DNA of 64,000 nucleotides from Roseivivax halotolerans (GCF_900115815.1 NZ_FOXV01000004.1:214581-278580); one strand, 5' to 3'. Positions 40,874 through 51,778 are shown, counted from the first letter of the stretch. The notes: a model not told the origin generated them from the sequence alone. Translations and numbers: made by a program.

Positions 40874-42005
40874 GAAGCCGCTCGGCGAAGGCCCCCGAAA
40901 GATAGGCGACCTGCCCACCTGCAAAGGTCGCGGCAACGCGGCTGTCAGCGTCCAGGACCACGAAATCCGCGCGGAGGCCCTCCGCGATCCGGCCTCGGTC
41001 CGAGAGGCCAAGCAGACCCGCCGGTCCGTCCGAGACCAGCGACCAGGCGGCGGGCCAATCGCAGATGCCCCGCTCCACCAGCCGCAGCACCGCGGAGAGC
41101 GGCGCGGGATAGTGGTAATCTGAGGCGAGCGCGTCGCAGAGCCCAGCTTCGATCAGCTCGATTGCTGCGACGTTTCGCTTGTGGCTCGATCCGCGCACGA
41201 CATTTGGCGCGCCCATGACGATCCCATCGCCGCCACGGCGCGCTTCCTCAGCGGCATCCAGCGTCTCCGGAAACTCGGCGATCCTCAGACCCTGCCCGCG
41301 CAGCCGCGCCCGCGTCTCCGCGTCGCCATCGTCATGCGAGCCGAGCCTCACGCCCTGCGCGCGGAGCCTTTCCGCCAGATCCGAAACCGCCGCGTCCACG
41401 CGCGGACCGTTCCGGTGCAGCTCCAGCAGGAGCGCGAAATGCGCCTCCGGGCTGCGGCCGCTCTTGAGCGCCTGACCCGTCATCTGCTTGGGCTGGCGTC
41501 CTTCGGCGAGCCGGTCATGTGCGAGATGATCGTTGAAGACGAGATAGTCGATCCCGTAGGTCGCGATCGCCGTCTCGGCGCGGGAGAATTCGTCCAGAAG
41601 ATGCGTTTCGAGCCGAAGCTGCACGCGCAGATCCACGGGCACATCGGCGCGCATCGCGGCCCAGGCGGCAAAGACCTCTTCGGCGAAGTCCGGCCCGCGC
41701 AAACCGCCTTCCCAGGACCAGAACTGGGCGAGATAGGCTGTTGTCACGCCATTGGCGGCGAGCTCTGCCGCCGTCGCGAAAAGGCCCCCTTGCGTGTCTC
41801 TCAGCGCACCTCGGCGCGGGGCGACATGCCGCTCGAACCCGTCGCCGTGGGCGTCCACGATCCCCGGCAGGATGCGAAAGCCCGATGCATCGACAACGCG
41901 CGCATCGATTTCCGCATCAAAGCGGCCGTTGGCGAAGGCGACATCCCTCTCGTCCCAACCCTTCGGGCCCAGCACCTCCGCCCCGGACAAGCGCAGCGCG
42001 ATCAC
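40863..42005 (-). CDS. phnM: Alpha-D-ribose 1-methylphosphonate 5-triphosphate diphosphatase PhnM, isolated
   Basis: About 380 residues, amidohydrolase fold. PhnM removes pyrophosphate from ribose methylphosphonate triphosphate in the C-P lyase pathway. Metal ligands: [16 protein letters not shown], the FNDHLAHDR region, GSHDDGD, and [10 protein letters not shown]. Start taken as the GTG at 42003-42005, overlapping the upstream lipase stop in GTGA; an in-frame GTG at 42026 is an alternative. No phnGHIJKL genes are present, so the C-P lyase core is elsewhere or this enzyme serves another purpose. Last gene of a GNAT-EamA-lipase-phnM operon. Confidence 0.88.
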   Translation of the reverse strand: MIALRLSGAEVLGPKGWDERDVAFANGRFDAEIDARVVDASGFRILPGIVDAHGDGFERHVAPRRGALRDTQGGLFATAAELAANGVTTAYLAQFWSWEGGLRGPDFAEEVFAAWAAMRADVPVDLRVQLRLETHLLDEFSRAETAIATYGIDYLVFNDHLAHDRLAEGRQPKQMTGQALKSGRSPEAHFALLLELHRNGPRVDAAVSDLAERLRAQGVRLGSHDDGDAETRARLRGQGLRIAEFPETLDAAEEARRGGDGIVMGAPNVVRGSSHKRNVAAIELIEAGLCDALASDYHYPAPLSAVLRLVERGICDWPAAWSLVSDGPAGLLGLSDRGRIAEGLRADFVVLDADSRVAATFAGGQVAYLSGAFAERLLSL

Positions 42006-42751
42006 GGGCAGATCCCGATCAGGCACGGCAGCTCGTCAAGCGGCAGGATCTCGGCCCATTGCCCGACCGGCCCGAAATGCCCGGTCTCCAGGAACGTCAG
42101 AACCTGCGCCATCGCCTCGGGGCTTTGCATGATGAAGGTGTGTGTGAGCGGCAGGGTCAGATGCGCCGTCATCCCGTCCACCCGCGTCGAAGCGACAGAC
42201 ACCTTGCCGTCATCCGCACCCGGAATAAGCGCCGAATAGAATGGGTTCAGCGAACGATTGCCCGCGATCACGCCAAGCTCGAAATCGACAGGGGGCAGCT
42301 GCGCGGGCAGATCTTCGGGGCCTGTGCCGAGCTCCTCGCCAGCCGGGCCATTGAGCCACTCGAATACTTCGAGCCCGCCCAGCTCATCGACGAGCTCACT
42401 GCCGTGGTTCGGCGGGGCGAGCATGACGACGCGACCAAGCTCGGGCAGCGGGTTTTCAGCCAGCCAGACCCGCGCGAGGATACCGCCCATCGAATGCGTG
42501 ACAACATGCACCGGCGTCTCGTCGCCGCATTCCCGAACGGCGGCAGGCAGCGTGTCCCGCACCAGCGTCTCGATCCGTTTCTCGGTCGAGGGATATCCCG
42601 GCGCGACAATGCGATAGCCTTCAAGTTCGAGAACCTCGGCCAGAGGCAGAAACGACGCCTCGCTCCGCGCGAGCCCGTGCAGCAAGATCACGCAATCGGC
42701 CCGCACCGGTGCGGCGAGGAGCGTCAGGAGAAGGACAAGGGCAAAGCGCAT
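42002..42751 (-). CDS. Secreted alpha/beta-hydrolase (lipase/PGAP1-like)
   Basis: 249 residues. A signal peptide [18 protein letters not shown] directs export. [15 protein letters not shown] supplies the oxyanion His-Gly, [16 protein letters not shown] the nucleophilic Ser in a G-x-S-x-G variant (HSMGG), and [10 protein letters not shown] the catalytic His region. Likely a periplasmic esterase or lipase. Overlaps phnM (GTGA) and starts 17 bp after the EamA gene on the same strand. Confidence 0.83.
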   Translation of the reverse strand: MRFALVLLLTLLAAPVRADCVILLHGLARSEASFLPLAEVLELEGYRIVAPGYPSTEKRIETLVRDTLPAAVRECGDETPVHVVTHSMGGILARVWLAENPLPELGRVVMLAPPNHGSELVDELGGLEVFEWLNGPAGEELGTGPEDLPAQLPPVDFELGVIAGNRSLNPFYSALIPGADDGKVSVASTRVDGMTAHLTLPLTHTFIMQSPEAMAQVLTFLETGHFGPVGQWAEILPLDELPCLIGICP

Positions 42752-42768
42752 GCGCGTGACATAGGCGC

Positions 42769-43623
42769 TCAGCCCCGCTTCGGAAACGGCAAAACGGAGA
42801 CCGCGACGCCGCCAAGGACGAGAAGGCTTGCGAGCGCGAAATGCAGACTCGCACTTTCTCCGAGAAAGATCATGCCTCCGCCCAGCGCGATGATTGGCAC
42901 GGTGAGTTGCGCGACTGCGGCGGCGCTCGCGGCGAGGCGCGGCAAGATGCTGTACCAGAGCGCGTAGCCGAGGCCAGATGTGACCGCGCCCGACAGGATT
43001 GCGAGCGCCACACCCGCACCGCTGAGGTTTCCGCCGTCCCCGAACGCGACCCCGATGATCAGGCCGAGAGGCGCTGCCAGCGCGAAATTCGCGGCTGTCC
43101 CGACAAGCGGATCGCCCGCGCCGCGCCCAGCCAGCGAGTAGAGCCCCCAACCTAGGCCGGCCGCCGCCATCATGATGCCGTGCGGCAAGCTCACCTCCGC
43201 GCCCGAACCAGGCCAGAGGAGCCAGGCGAGCCCGGCAAAGGCGAGCGCGGCCCCGGCCCAGCGCCGCGCCGGCGGTCGCTCCCCGCCCCGGAGCGCGCCA
43301 CCGAACATCGTGATCTGCACGAAGCCGAAGAGGATCAACGCGCCCAGCCCTGCATCGAGCGAAAGATAAGCCGCCGAGAAGCCGTAGATGTAGATAAGCA
43401 ACGAAATGACACCGAGCGCGCGGCCTCGCCCTCCCCAGCGCATCCCGCCGCGCAAGGCGTAGGACAATGCGACCAGCGTCACCGCCCCCGCCCAGAGCCG
43501 GATCGTGCCGAAACGCGCGGCATCCATGCCCCAATCGGCCAGCGCCATCCGGTTCAGCACCGAATTCGCCGCGAAAGCGGTCATGGTGAGCGCGGTGAGC
43601 AGAAAGAGGCGCACAGGCGTCAC
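42769..43623 (-). CDS. EamA/DMT family transporter
   Basis: 284 residues with ten hydrophobic helices in two EamA repeats (about 1-130 and 140-280). The first helix region [19 protein letters not shown] and the second-repeat [20 protein letters not shown] are typical of the drug/metabolite superfamily; substrate unknown. GTG start at 43621-43623 overlaps the upstream GNAT stop (GTGA), so no separate ribosome site is needed. Second gene of the four-gene operon. Confidence 0.87.
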   Translation of the reverse strand: MTPVRLFLLTALTMTAFAANSVLNRMALADWGMDAARFGTIRLWAGAVTLVALSYALRGGMRWGGRGRALGVISLLIYIYGFSAAYLSLDAGLGALILFGFVQITMFGGALRGGERPPARRWAGAALAFAGLAWLLWPGSGAEVSLPHGIMMAAAGLGWGLYSLAGRGAGDPLVGTAANFALAAPLGLIIGVAFGDGGNLSGAGVALAILSGAVTSGLGYALWYSILPRLAASAAAVAQLTVPIIALGGGMIFLGESASLHFALASLLVLGGVAVSVLPFPKRG

Positions 43624-44087
43624 GCGCCGAACGCTTTGGGATAGACCAGAGCGGGTTCCTTGCTCTTGGCCGGGCCGACGACCAGCGTGTGATCGACCGG
43701 AAAGGGCGAGGTCAGTCCCTCGGCCTTGCGAAAGCCGCAGCGCTGGTAGAATCCCGGCTCGCCAAGGACCACGATCGTCTGTCCCGCCGCCTCTGCCCAG
43801 CCTGCGAGGAAGCGGCACATGCGCCGCCCGATACCCTGACGCTGCCGATCCGGCGCGACCGCGACCGGCGCAAGGCAGAGCCATCCTTTCGGCGCGATCA
43901 TCTGCGACAGTGCGAGGTATCCCAAAAGCTGATCGCCCTCCGTGACGACCTGCTCTCCGGCGATGGCACCGGATTTTCGCAAGTGGCGCACGAGATTCGC
44001 CTCATCGGGCCCGGGAAATGCCGCGCGGAGCAGCGCCTCGACCGCGTCTTCCTCACCTGCGCGCATCTCGCGCATGAAATCAGTCAT
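43620..44087 (-). CDS. GNAT family N-acetyltransferase (COG3153-like)
   Basis: 155 residues. GNAT motif A is [23 protein letters not shown]; the C-terminal [18 protein letters not shown] resembles the YhbS-type group (predicted acetyltransferase COG3153). An N-terminal [20 protein letters not shown] forms the first strand and helix. The ATG at 44087 is preceded by AAGGGAG. First gene of the operon to EamA, lipase and phnM. Confidence 0.86.
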   Translation of the reverse strand: MTDFMREMRAGEEDAVEALLRAAFPGPDEANLVRHLRKSGAIAGEQVVTEGDQLLGYLALSQMIAPKGWLCLAPVAVAPDRQRQGIGRRMCRFLAGWAEAAGQTIVVLGEPGFYQRCGFRKAEGLTSPFPVDHTLVVGPAKSKEPALVYPKAFGA

Positions 44088-44144
44088 AGCGCACTCCCTT
44101 CCGGGCCGACAAAGCCCGCAAGGGAGGCCGAGGTCAATCCCACC

Positions 44145-44903
44145 TTAGCCGAGCGGCGGCTGTCCGTTGGAGGCCGAGAGACCGCCATCCACTGGCACGA
44201 TCACGCCATTGACCAAGCGCGCATCGTGGCTCGCGAGAAAGGCGATCACGTCGCCGACCTCTTCGGGATGGGCGGCGCGGCCAAGCGGGATGCGCTCCTT
44301 GAACTTGCCGTAGAGCGTATCGTTCTCGAGAAGGCCCGAAGCCATGTCCGTCTGCGTGGCCGAGGGTGCGACCGCGTTGACCCGCACGCCGCTTTGATCC
44401 GCCTCGAGCGCGAGCGCTTTCACGAAATTCGTAACGCCCCCTTTCGAGGCGTTGTAGGCGAGCATCCCCCAGTCGCCGCCCATGCCCGAGACGGACGAGG
44501 TCATCACGACATTGCCGCCGCTTTTCTTCAGATGCGGCCAGGCTGCCTCTGTCATGAGGTATACGCCGGTGAGGTTGATGCGTATGGTCTTGTCCCAGTC
44601 CTCGCGGTCGATTTCGCCCATCCGGCCGGGCTCGGCGACGCCTGCGTTGTTGACGAGGATGTCGATGCCGCCGAATGCCTCGACCGCCTGTTCTGTGACC
44701 GCGCGCGCGCCATCCTCCGTACCGACATCGGCGGCGACCACGAGAGCGCCGTCGATGTCCTTTGCCACTGCGTCGAGCTTGTCCTTGGTGCGGCCCACGA
44801 GCACGACGTGCGCGCCCTCTTCGCCGAACCTGCGTGCGGCGGCCGCGCCGATGCCGGAGCCTGCGCCGGTGACGACGACGGTCTTGTTCTTGAAGCGGTT
44901 CAT
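44145..44903 (-). CDS. Short-chain dehydrogenase/reductase (SDR)
   Basis: 252 residues, classical SDR. Cofactor loop VTGAGSGIGAAAARRFG, NNAG in DILVNNAGVAEPG, catalytic Ser in TSSVSGMGG and Tyr-x3-Lys in AYNASKGG, Asn in IRINLTGVY. Resembles glucose/3-oxoacyl-ACP type reductases; substrate unknown. Asp/Arg pattern after strand 2 (VGRTKDKLD) favours NADP(H). ATG at 44901-44903 follows GGAGAGCAGC. Downstream of groL on the same strand but beyond its terminator. Confidence 0.9.
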   Translation of the reverse strand: MNRFKNKTVVVTGAGSGIGAAAARRFGEEGAHVVLVGRTKDKLDAVAKDIDGALVVAADVGTEDGARAVTEQAVEAFGGIDILVNNAGVAEPGRMGEIDREDWDKTIRINLTGVYLMTEAAWPHLKKSGGNVVMTSSVSGMGGDWGMLAYNASKGGVTNFVKALALEADQSGVRVNAVAPSATQTDMASGLLENDTLYGKFKERIPLGRAAHPEEVGDVIAFLASHDARLVNGVIVPVDGGLSASNGQPPLG

Positions 44904-44970
44904 GCTGCTCTCCTGTGCGATATCCTCGATAGAACGAAGGGCCGCATCCCGCGTTCCCTGAAAAAGAAAA

Positions 44971-44991
44971 GGGCCCGCGCGCGGCGGGCCC
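44971..44991 (-). terminator. Terminator of groES-groEL
   Basis: Stem GGGCCCGC / GCGGGCCC with loop GCGCG, followed on the minus strand by TTTTCTTTTTC. Confidence 0.9.
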
Positions 44992-45020
44992 TTTCGGTGT
45001 CTCGGTCGGTGACCGGCAGA

Positions 45021-46673
<1,653 letters not shown>

Positions 46674-46724
46674 TCACTCCTTGTTCGGGGTCAGAAAGAA
46701 AACGTTTCCGGAGGAAATCGCCCT

Positions 46725-47036
46725 TCAGGCGGCTTTCGCTTCGGCTGCATCGGCGATGATGCCGAGAATGTCGCTTTCTTTCATGATGAGCAGCTCTTCG
46801 CCGTCGATCGACACTTCCGTGCCGGACCACTTGCCGAAGAGGATCTTGTCACCCTCTTTCACGGCCGGAGCGATCAGCTCGCCGTTGTCCTTGCGCGCGC
46901 CTTCGCCACACGCGATCACGATGCCTTCAGCCGGCTTTTCCTTGGCGGTTTCCGGGATGATGAGGCCGCCCTTGGTCTTGTCGTCACTTTCGACACGACG
47001 GACCAGGACACGGTCATGGAGCGGTTTGAATGCCAT
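46725..47036 (-). CDS. groS: Co-chaperonin GroES
   Basis: 103 residues. Caps the GroEL ring. Begins [28 protein letters not shown], with the mobile loop [17 protein letters not shown] and the roof segment; ends [18 protein letters not shown]. Start is the ATG at 47034-47036. First gene of groES-groEL. Its 5' leader of about 87 nt contains the CIRCE operator right at the expected transcription start. Confidence 0.98.
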   Translation of the reverse strand: MAFKPLHDRVLVRRVESDDKTKGGLIIPETAKEKPAEGIVIACGEGARKDNGELIAPAVKEGDKILFGKWSGTEVSIDGEELLIMKESDILGIIADAAEAKAA

Positions 47037-47095
47037 CTTCGAGTCTCCTTGGCTCAAAGTTCGTTCCTGTTGGCGTCCCCCCTCAGGCAGACGCA

Positions 47096-47122
47096 TTAGC
47101 ACTCACCAGAGTCGAGTGCCAA
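47096..47122. promoter_or_regulatory. CIRCE element (HrcA operator) before groES
   Basis: TTAGCACTC-N9-GAGTGCCAA, one mismatch to the canonical TTAGCACTC-N9-GAGTGCTAA. It lies 8 bp downstream of the promoter -10. Confidence 0.95.
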
Positions 47123-47129
47123 CGCCGTC

Positions 47130-47159
47130 GAGATAGGGAGGGTGCGACAGGGTGTCAAG
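47130..47159 (-). promoter_or_regulatory. groES promoter, overlapping sigma70 and RpoH forms
   Basis: Minus strand TTGACA (plus 47153-47158), 17 bp, TATCTC (47130-47135). The same bases read CTTGACA-N14-CCCTATCT, an RpoH-type promoter with the same 14-bp spacing as that of hsp20. Confidence 0.75.
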
Positions 47160-47177
47160 CAAGCTCTGGAGAGATTT

Positions 47178-47585
47178 TTATCGGCTCTCTGCCGTCTCGG
47201 AGATGGGCTTTGCGCCCGCTTTCAGCCAAGCCGCGAAATCCGCCTCGGACAGCGCGCCCGACGCAAGATCTTCCATGGCGCGCACGCCCTCCACCGGATC
47301 AGGCCGAAACGCATATCCGTTGAGTCGGAGAAAGGCGACCGAGGTGACGAAAGCCGTGCGCTTGTTGCCATCGACGAAGGCGTGCGCCTTGGCAATTCCG
47401 AAGGCACATCCCGCCGAAAGGTCGAAGAGGTCCGGATTGCCATATGCATGGATGTTGAGCGGCCTGCCCAGAGCCCCCTCAAGAAGGCCCGCGTCACGCA
47501 GACCGGACGCTCCGCCATGCCGAGAGATTTGCCGGTCATGGATAGTCTTCACAGCCGCAAGCGGCACCCAGACAGGCGCGGTCAC
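47178..47585 (-). CDS. doc: Doc (death-on-curing) family toxin of a type II toxin-antitoxin system
   Basis: 135 residues, Fic/Doc fold. The catalytic motif HAFVDGNKRTAFVT matches HxFxDGNKR, with NPDLFDLSAGCAFGIA before it. Doc toxins phosphorylate elongation factor Tu and stop translation; Fic enzymes AMPylate. The GTG start at 47583-47585 overlaps the antitoxin stop in GTGA, the usual coupling. The partner is an AbrB-type antitoxin rather than Phd. Ends 10 bp from the groES -35 box, so the two transcription units abut. Confidence 0.9.
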   Translation of the reverse strand: MTAPVWVPLAAVKTIHDRQISRHGGASGLRDAGLLEGALGRPLNIHAYGNPDLFDLSAGCAFGIAKAHAFVDGNKRTAFVTSVAFLRLNGYAFRPDPVEGVRAMEDLASGALSEADFAAWLKAGAKPISETAESR

Positions 47586-47806
47586 GCCAGTGCGGCCAGA
47601 AGATCGCGGTTCTCGTCCATCACCGTTTCGGCTGCTGCAAGCGCCTCCGCGACCGAGGGATCATGCGCCATGATCCGCAGCGTCCCGTCATCGCCGCGCA
47701 CCACATAAAGAGTGTCACCTTCCTTGGCGTCGAGAATGGCGAGCATTTCGGTCGTGAGGGTCATGGCCGCCGAATTGCCGACCTTGCGAATTTTGGTTTC
47801 GATCAT
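47582..47806 (-). CDS. AbrB/MazE/SpoVT-type antitoxin
   Basis: 74 residues. N-terminal swapped-hairpin DNA-binding domain ETKIRKVGNSAAMTLTTEML, then EGDTLYVVRGDDG; the C-terminal helix HDPSVAEALAAAETVMDENRDLLAALA should wrap the Doc toxin. ATG at 47804-47806. A GTATATA-N6-TATATAC dyad 15 bp upstream is the probable autoregulatory operator. Confidence 0.9.
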   Translation of the reverse strand: MIETKIRKVGNSAAMTLTTEMLAILDAKEGDTLYVVRGDDGTLRIMAHDPSVAEALAAAETVMDENRDLLAALA

Positions 47807-47820
47807 TGCGGCCTCCGGGC

Positions 47821-47840
47821 GTATATACGTACATATATAC
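47821..47840. promoter_or_regulatory. Operator dyad of the AbrB-Doc module
   Basis: GTATATA (47821-47827), 6-bp spacer, TATATAC (47834-47840): a perfect AT-rich dyad in otherwise GC-rich DNA, directly upstream of the antitoxin start. Confidence 0.65.
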
Positions 47841-47863
47841 ACAAGGCCCGATACATGTCCATC

Positions 47864-48541
47864 TCAGCGCGAATCTTCCCAACTTCCGGCCCAATGCGCC
47901 AGACCCGCATGCCCCCCGGCGGTCAGCGTATAGACCCCCGTCTCCACCTTCTCGAACCAGCCATAATGGTTGTCGCGCATGATCCGCGTGGCCTCTGGCA
48001 CGCCCGTAGCCTTTGCGACGATCGCGCCCTTCTCCGCGCCGCTTGCCGCCAGATAGGCCGCGCATGCGAGGGCATCCTGCCGATAGCCGGTGACAAGCCC
48101 GTGCCGCGTTGCGCCGCCATCGTTCGGATCGCCGCGCAGGCGCTCGAACTCGCGCAGGAGCCGAGCTTGCGCCTTGCGGTTCTTTCGTGGCGCGTAGGGC
48201 CCCGGATCGGCATGGACCTCGACCTTGCCGTCCCGCGCCCGCACCGTCAGAAACCCGAGCCCGAGCCTGCGGCAGAGCGCGACATTGTCCTTCAGCGCCC
48301 GCTTCGCACGCACGCCCGAGGGACGCGCCACGGCAAGATAGACGTGATCGGTGAGCGACAGCCGCGCAATGCCCTGATGCACCAGGCCGAGCGTGACGGA
48401 TCGCTTCAGCTCCACGATCACCGGCGGCTCGCCCGCGCGGCACGCCACCACATCCGCCGCTCCGACCTCGCCTTTGACGTCGTAGCCCTGTGCTTGGAGA
48501 TAGGCCTTGATCGGCGCGTAGAGATCGCTTTCCCGTGACAT
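47864..48541 (-). CDS. DUF2161 family putative PD-(D/E)XK nuclease
   Basis: 225 residues. The core ADVVACRAGEPPVIVELKRSVTLGLVHQGI shows D-x(n)-ExK of the PD-(D/E)XK fold, preceded by LYAPIKAYLQAQGYDVKGEVG. The basic middle KNRKAQARLLREFERLRGDPND and a C-terminal winged-helix-like region (GAIVAKATGVPEATRIMRDNHYGWFEKVETGVY) suggest DNA binding. Role unknown; it is not clearly part of the adjacent toxin-antitoxin unit, although it lies directly upstream on the same strand (57 bp). Confidence 0.85.
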   Translation of the reverse strand: MSRESDLYAPIKAYLQAQGYDVKGEVGAADVVACRAGEPPVIVELKRSVTLGLVHQGIARLSLTDHVYLAVARPSGVRAKRALKDNVALCRRLGLGFLTVRARDGKVEVHADPGPYAPRKNRKAQARLLREFERLRGDPNDGGATRHGLVTGYRQDALACAAYLAASGAEKGAIVAKATGVPEATRIMRDNHYGWFEKVETGVYTLTAGGHAGLAHWAGSWEDSR

Positions 48542-48622
48542 CGCGGCTCAGACTCCTCGCGGATCTTGCCGCTGGCAAGCCCCTCTCCTAGCGTTGATTG
48601 AACACTTGTGGAGCTTCTGCCG

Positions 48623-49609
48623 ATGCGCGTCTTTTTCTCCGTCCTCTTCTGGCTCATCGGCAGCACGCTGGCCCATGCCGACTGCGCCGGAACGGACCTG
48701 CGGCCGACCCTCTCGGACGCGGCGCGCGCGGAGATCGCGACACGCATCCGGGACATGCCGAATCCCACCGGCAACCACTGGCTCGCCACGCGTGGCGCAC
48801 AGGAAATCCGCCTCGTCGGCACGATGCATGTGGATGATGGCCGCTTCGACGCCGTGACGGAGCGATTGCGTCCGCTGGTCGCGGCCTCTGACCTTCTGCT
48901 GCTCGAACTCACCGCCGAGGAGGAGGCCGCGATGGTCGAGAGGCTCGCCTCCGATCCGTCCTTTTTCGTTCTCGAAGACAGTAGCTTGCCCGACCTTCTG
49001 CCCGAAGACGACTGGCAGCGCATCGCGGAGGCGGTCAGTGCGCGTGGTATGCCGCCCTTCATGGCCGCCAAGTTCAAGCCCTGGTACGTCTCGATGATCC
49101 TGGCCATGCCGCCTTGCATGGACGTGACCCTCGGCGGGGCGACGGGACTTGACGCGCGGCTTCAGGATGTCGCGCGCGAGACCGGCACGCCCACCGCCGC
49201 GCTGGAGGATCCCATCACCGTCTTCGAGGCTTTCGAAGCGATCCCTCTCGAGGAGCAGGCCGAGACGATCACGGCGGGCATTCTTCCACCGAACGTTGCC
49301 GAAGACATCTTCGCCACGCTCCGGGAGGCCTATTTCGAGGAACAGACCGCCGAGAGCTGGGTGCTGTCGGGTGTGCTGACCGCAGAAGCTTCGGACGCGG
49401 ACCCTCGCGAGGTCCGCTCCGCCATCGCGGAGATGGAAGGTGCGCTGCTTCGCGATCGCAACCGCGCCTGGATGCCGGTGATCCTTGACGCCGCCACGCC
49501 TGGCACCTCGATCATGGTCGCGGCAGGCGCGGCGCATTTGCCGGGCGAGGATGGGCTTCTTGCGCTGCTCGAAGCGCAAGGCTTCACCCTCGAACGCCAG
49601 CCGTTCTGA
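48623..49609 (+). CDS. TraB/GumN family exported protein
   Basis: 328 residues. Signal peptide VFFSVLFWLIGSTLAHA. The TraB/GumN fold shows VGTMHVDDGRFD (Gx2H motif), LLLLELTAEEE, and the C-terminal AAGAAHLPGEDGLLALLEAQGF (GxxH). The family resembles Tiki metalloproteases of the erythromycin-esterase-like group; activity in bacteria is unproven. ATG at 48623 with GGAG upstream; a GTG at 48608 would add five residues. Ends 4 bp from the convergent M3 peptidase. Confidence 0.85.
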   Translation: MRVFFSVLFWLIGSTLAHADCAGTDLRPTLSDAARAEIATRIRDMPNPTGNHWLATRGAQEIRLVGTMHVDDGRFDAVTERLRPLVAASDLLLLELTAEEEAAMVERLASDPSFFVLEDSSLPDLLPEDDWQRIAEAVSARGMPPFMAAKFKPWYVSMILAMPPCMDVTLGGATGLDARLQDVARETGTPTAALEDPITVFEAFEAIPLEEQAETITAGILPPNVAEDIFATLREAYFEEQTAESWVLSGVLTAEASDADPREVRSAIAEMEGALLRDRNRAWMPVILDAATPGTSIMVAAGAAHLPGEDGLLALLEAQGFTLERQPF

Positions 49610-49612
49610 GCC

Positions 49613-51634
49613 TCAGGCCGCGAGCCCGCGGCCTTTCAGAAGCGCGTCGACACCCGGCATCTTGCCACGGAAACTGACATAGAGATCTTCGGCCTCGGCC
49701 GATCCGCCCTTGGACAGGATGAAGCGCTCCAGCTTCTCGGCCATCGCGGCATGGAACGCCCCGCCTGCCTCCTCGAAGGCGGCGAAGGCATCGGCATCCA
49801 TGACTTCGGACCACATGTAGCTGTAATAGCCCGAGGAATAGCCGTCGCCCGCGAAGACATGCGCGAAATGCGGCGTGGCGTGACGCATCGCGATGGCCTC
49901 GGGCATGCCCATTTCCTGCAGGATCTCCGCCTGCCGCGCCATTGGATCGGCGGGCGGCGGGCCGTCGTGGAACTCGAGGTCCACCATCGCGGAAGCCACG
50001 TATTCCACGGTCTGGAAGCCCTGATCGAAATTCGCAGCCTTCAACACCTTATCCAGCATCTCCTGCGGCATCGGCTCGCCGGTCTCGACATGGGTGGCAT
50101 AGCTCTTCAGCACCTCGGGGACTTCGAGCCAGTGCTCATAGAGCTGCGAGGGCAATTCGACGAAATCCCGCGCCACGCTGGTCCCGGCCATCGAGCCGAA
50201 CTCCACATCCGACAGGATCTGGTGCAGCGCGTGGCCGAACTCGTGAAAGAGCGTTCGCGCGTCATCGTAGGACAAAAGCGCGGGCGTGCCTTTCGAGGGC
50301 TTGGCGAAGTTGCAGACATTGACGACGATCGGCGTCTTCACCTCCGGGCGCTTGGCCTGCATCCGCATCGCCGAGCACCACGCGCCCGAGCGCTTGGAAG
50401 CGCGCGCGAAATAGTCGCCCACGAACACCGCGAGGTGCTGGCCGTGTCGCGTTACCTCCCAGGCGCGGCAATCGGAGTGGTAAAGACCGACATCGAGCGG
50501 TTTGAATTCGAGCCCGAACAGACGGTTCGCGCAGTCGAATGCCGCCTCGATCATCCGTTCGAGCTGCAGGTAGGGTTTCAGCGCGGTTTCATCGAGGTCA
50601 TGCTCCGCCTTCCGGCGTTTCTCCGCGTAATAGCGCCAGTCCCAGGGCTGCAGCGGGCCGTTCACGCCCTCGTCCTGCATGAGCGCGGCAAGCGCGTCCT
50701 GGTCGGCGAGCGCCTGCGCCTTTGCCGGCTCCCAGACCGCTGTCAGAAGATCGCGCACCGCGGCGGGCGTGCCGGCCATCTCGGTCTCGAGCTTGTAGGC
50801 CGCGAAGCTGTCGTAGCCGAGAAGCTTCGCCCGCTCTTCGCGCAGAGCCAGAACCTCGCGGGCGATCTCGCGATTGTCGGTCTCGCCCCCGTTCGCGCCG
50901 CGGGACGTCCAGGCCCGCCAGGCGCGCTCGCGCAGATCGCGGCGGGCCGAGAATTGCAGGAATGGCACGATCAGCGAGCGTGACAGCGTGATCACCGGCC
51001 CGCCCGCACCGCGCTCTTCCCCCGCCGCGCGGGCGGAGGCCTTCACGAAGTCCGGCAGCCCGGTGAGGTCATCCTCGGACAGCTCCATCTGCCAGCCCGC
51101 CTCGTCCGCCAGAAGGTTCTGCGTGAACGCTGTGCCGAGCACGGAGAGCCTCGACTTGATCTCGCGCATCCGGTCCGCGTCACTGCCCTTGAGCGCCGCC
51201 CCGGCGCGCACGAACCCGCGGCGGGTGAGTTTCAGCAGTCGCTGCTCTTCGGGACCGAGGTCGTGCTCTTCACGGGTCTGCCACAGCGCCTCGATCCGCG
51301 CGAACAACGCCGCATTGGCGTAGATGCCCGAAAAATGCGCCGAGAGCTTCGGCGAGAAATCCCGCTGCAATTCCTGGCGTCTGGGGTTGGTGTCCGCCCC
51401 GGCCACCGCGAAGAAGGCCGACAAGACCTTGTCGAGCGCCGCACCCGCGCCTTCCAGCGCGACGATCGTGTTCTCGAAAGACGGCGCGGCGGGGTTCTCT
51501 GCGATTGCCGCGATCTCGGCATCATGTTCGATCAGCGCGGTCTCGAGCGCGGGCGCGTAATCCTCGTCGGATATCTCGGCGAAAGGCGGGATGCCGAACG
51601 GGGTGGACCAGGGCTCGAGAAGCGGATTGTTCAT
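49613..51634 (-). CDS. M3 family metallopeptidase (oligopeptidase A / Dcp-like)
   Basis: 673-residue cytoplasmic thimet-like oligopeptidase. Zinc motif LFHEFGHALHQILSD (HExxH) in the C-terminal third; GVYHSDCRAWEVTRHG-like substrate region reads DVGLYHSDCRAWEV. N-terminus PLLEPWSTPFGIPPFAEISDEDYAPALE is typical of the Dcp/oligopeptidase A group. Degrades short peptides and possibly cleaved signal peptides. ATG at 51632-51634 after AAGGAGATCC. Downstream of hrpB on the same strand. Confidence 0.93.
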   Translation of the reverse strand: MNNPLLEPWSTPFGIPPFAEISDEDYAPALETALIEHDAEIAAIAENPAAPSFENTIVALEGAGAALDKVLSAFFAVAGADTNPRRQELQRDFSPKLSAHFSGIYANAALFARIEALWQTREEHDLGPEEQRLLKLTRRGFVRAGAALKGSDADRMREIKSRLSVLGTAFTQNLLADEAGWQMELSEDDLTGLPDFVKASARAAGEERGAGGPVITLSRSLIVPFLQFSARRDLRERAWRAWTSRGANGGETDNREIAREVLALREERAKLLGYDSFAAYKLETEMAGTPAAVRDLLTAVWEPAKAQALADQDALAALMQDEGVNGPLQPWDWRYYAEKRRKAEHDLDETALKPYLQLERMIEAAFDCANRLFGLEFKPLDVGLYHSDCRAWEVTRHGQHLAVFVGDYFARASKRSGAWCSAMRMQAKRPEVKTPIVVNVCNFAKPSKGTPALLSYDDARTLFHEFGHALHQILSDVEFGSMAGTSVARDFVELPSQLYEHWLEVPEVLKSYATHVETGEPMPQEMLDKVLKAANFDQGFQTVEYVASAMVDLEFHDGPPPADPMARQAEILQEMGMPEAIAMRHATPHFAHVFAGDGYSSGYYSYMWSEVMDADAFAAFEEAGGAFHAAMAEKLERFILSKGGSAEAEDLYVSFRGKMPGVDALLKGRGLAA

Positions 51635-51749
51635 TGGGGGATCTCCTTTGCGAAGATACCTATGGCGCGCGCTGCCCCGCGGCAACGCCCCACCGGGGAC
51701 AAAGCGACGGCGCCCCCTCTTTGGATTGGTAAAAATACCCGCGGGGAGC

Positions 51750-51769
51750 GCGAGGGGCTGGCCCCTCGC
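51750..51769 (-). terminator. Hairpin after hrpB
   Basis: GCGAGGGG-CTGG-CCCCTCGC, perfect 8-bp stem. On the minus strand it is followed by CTCCCCGCGGGTATTTTTACC, where the T-run starts about 12 nt after the stem. The hairpin plus GGTATTTTT module looks like an extragenic repeat common in Rhodobacterales (recollection). Confidence 0.6.
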
Positions 51770-51778
51770 ACCTCTGCC

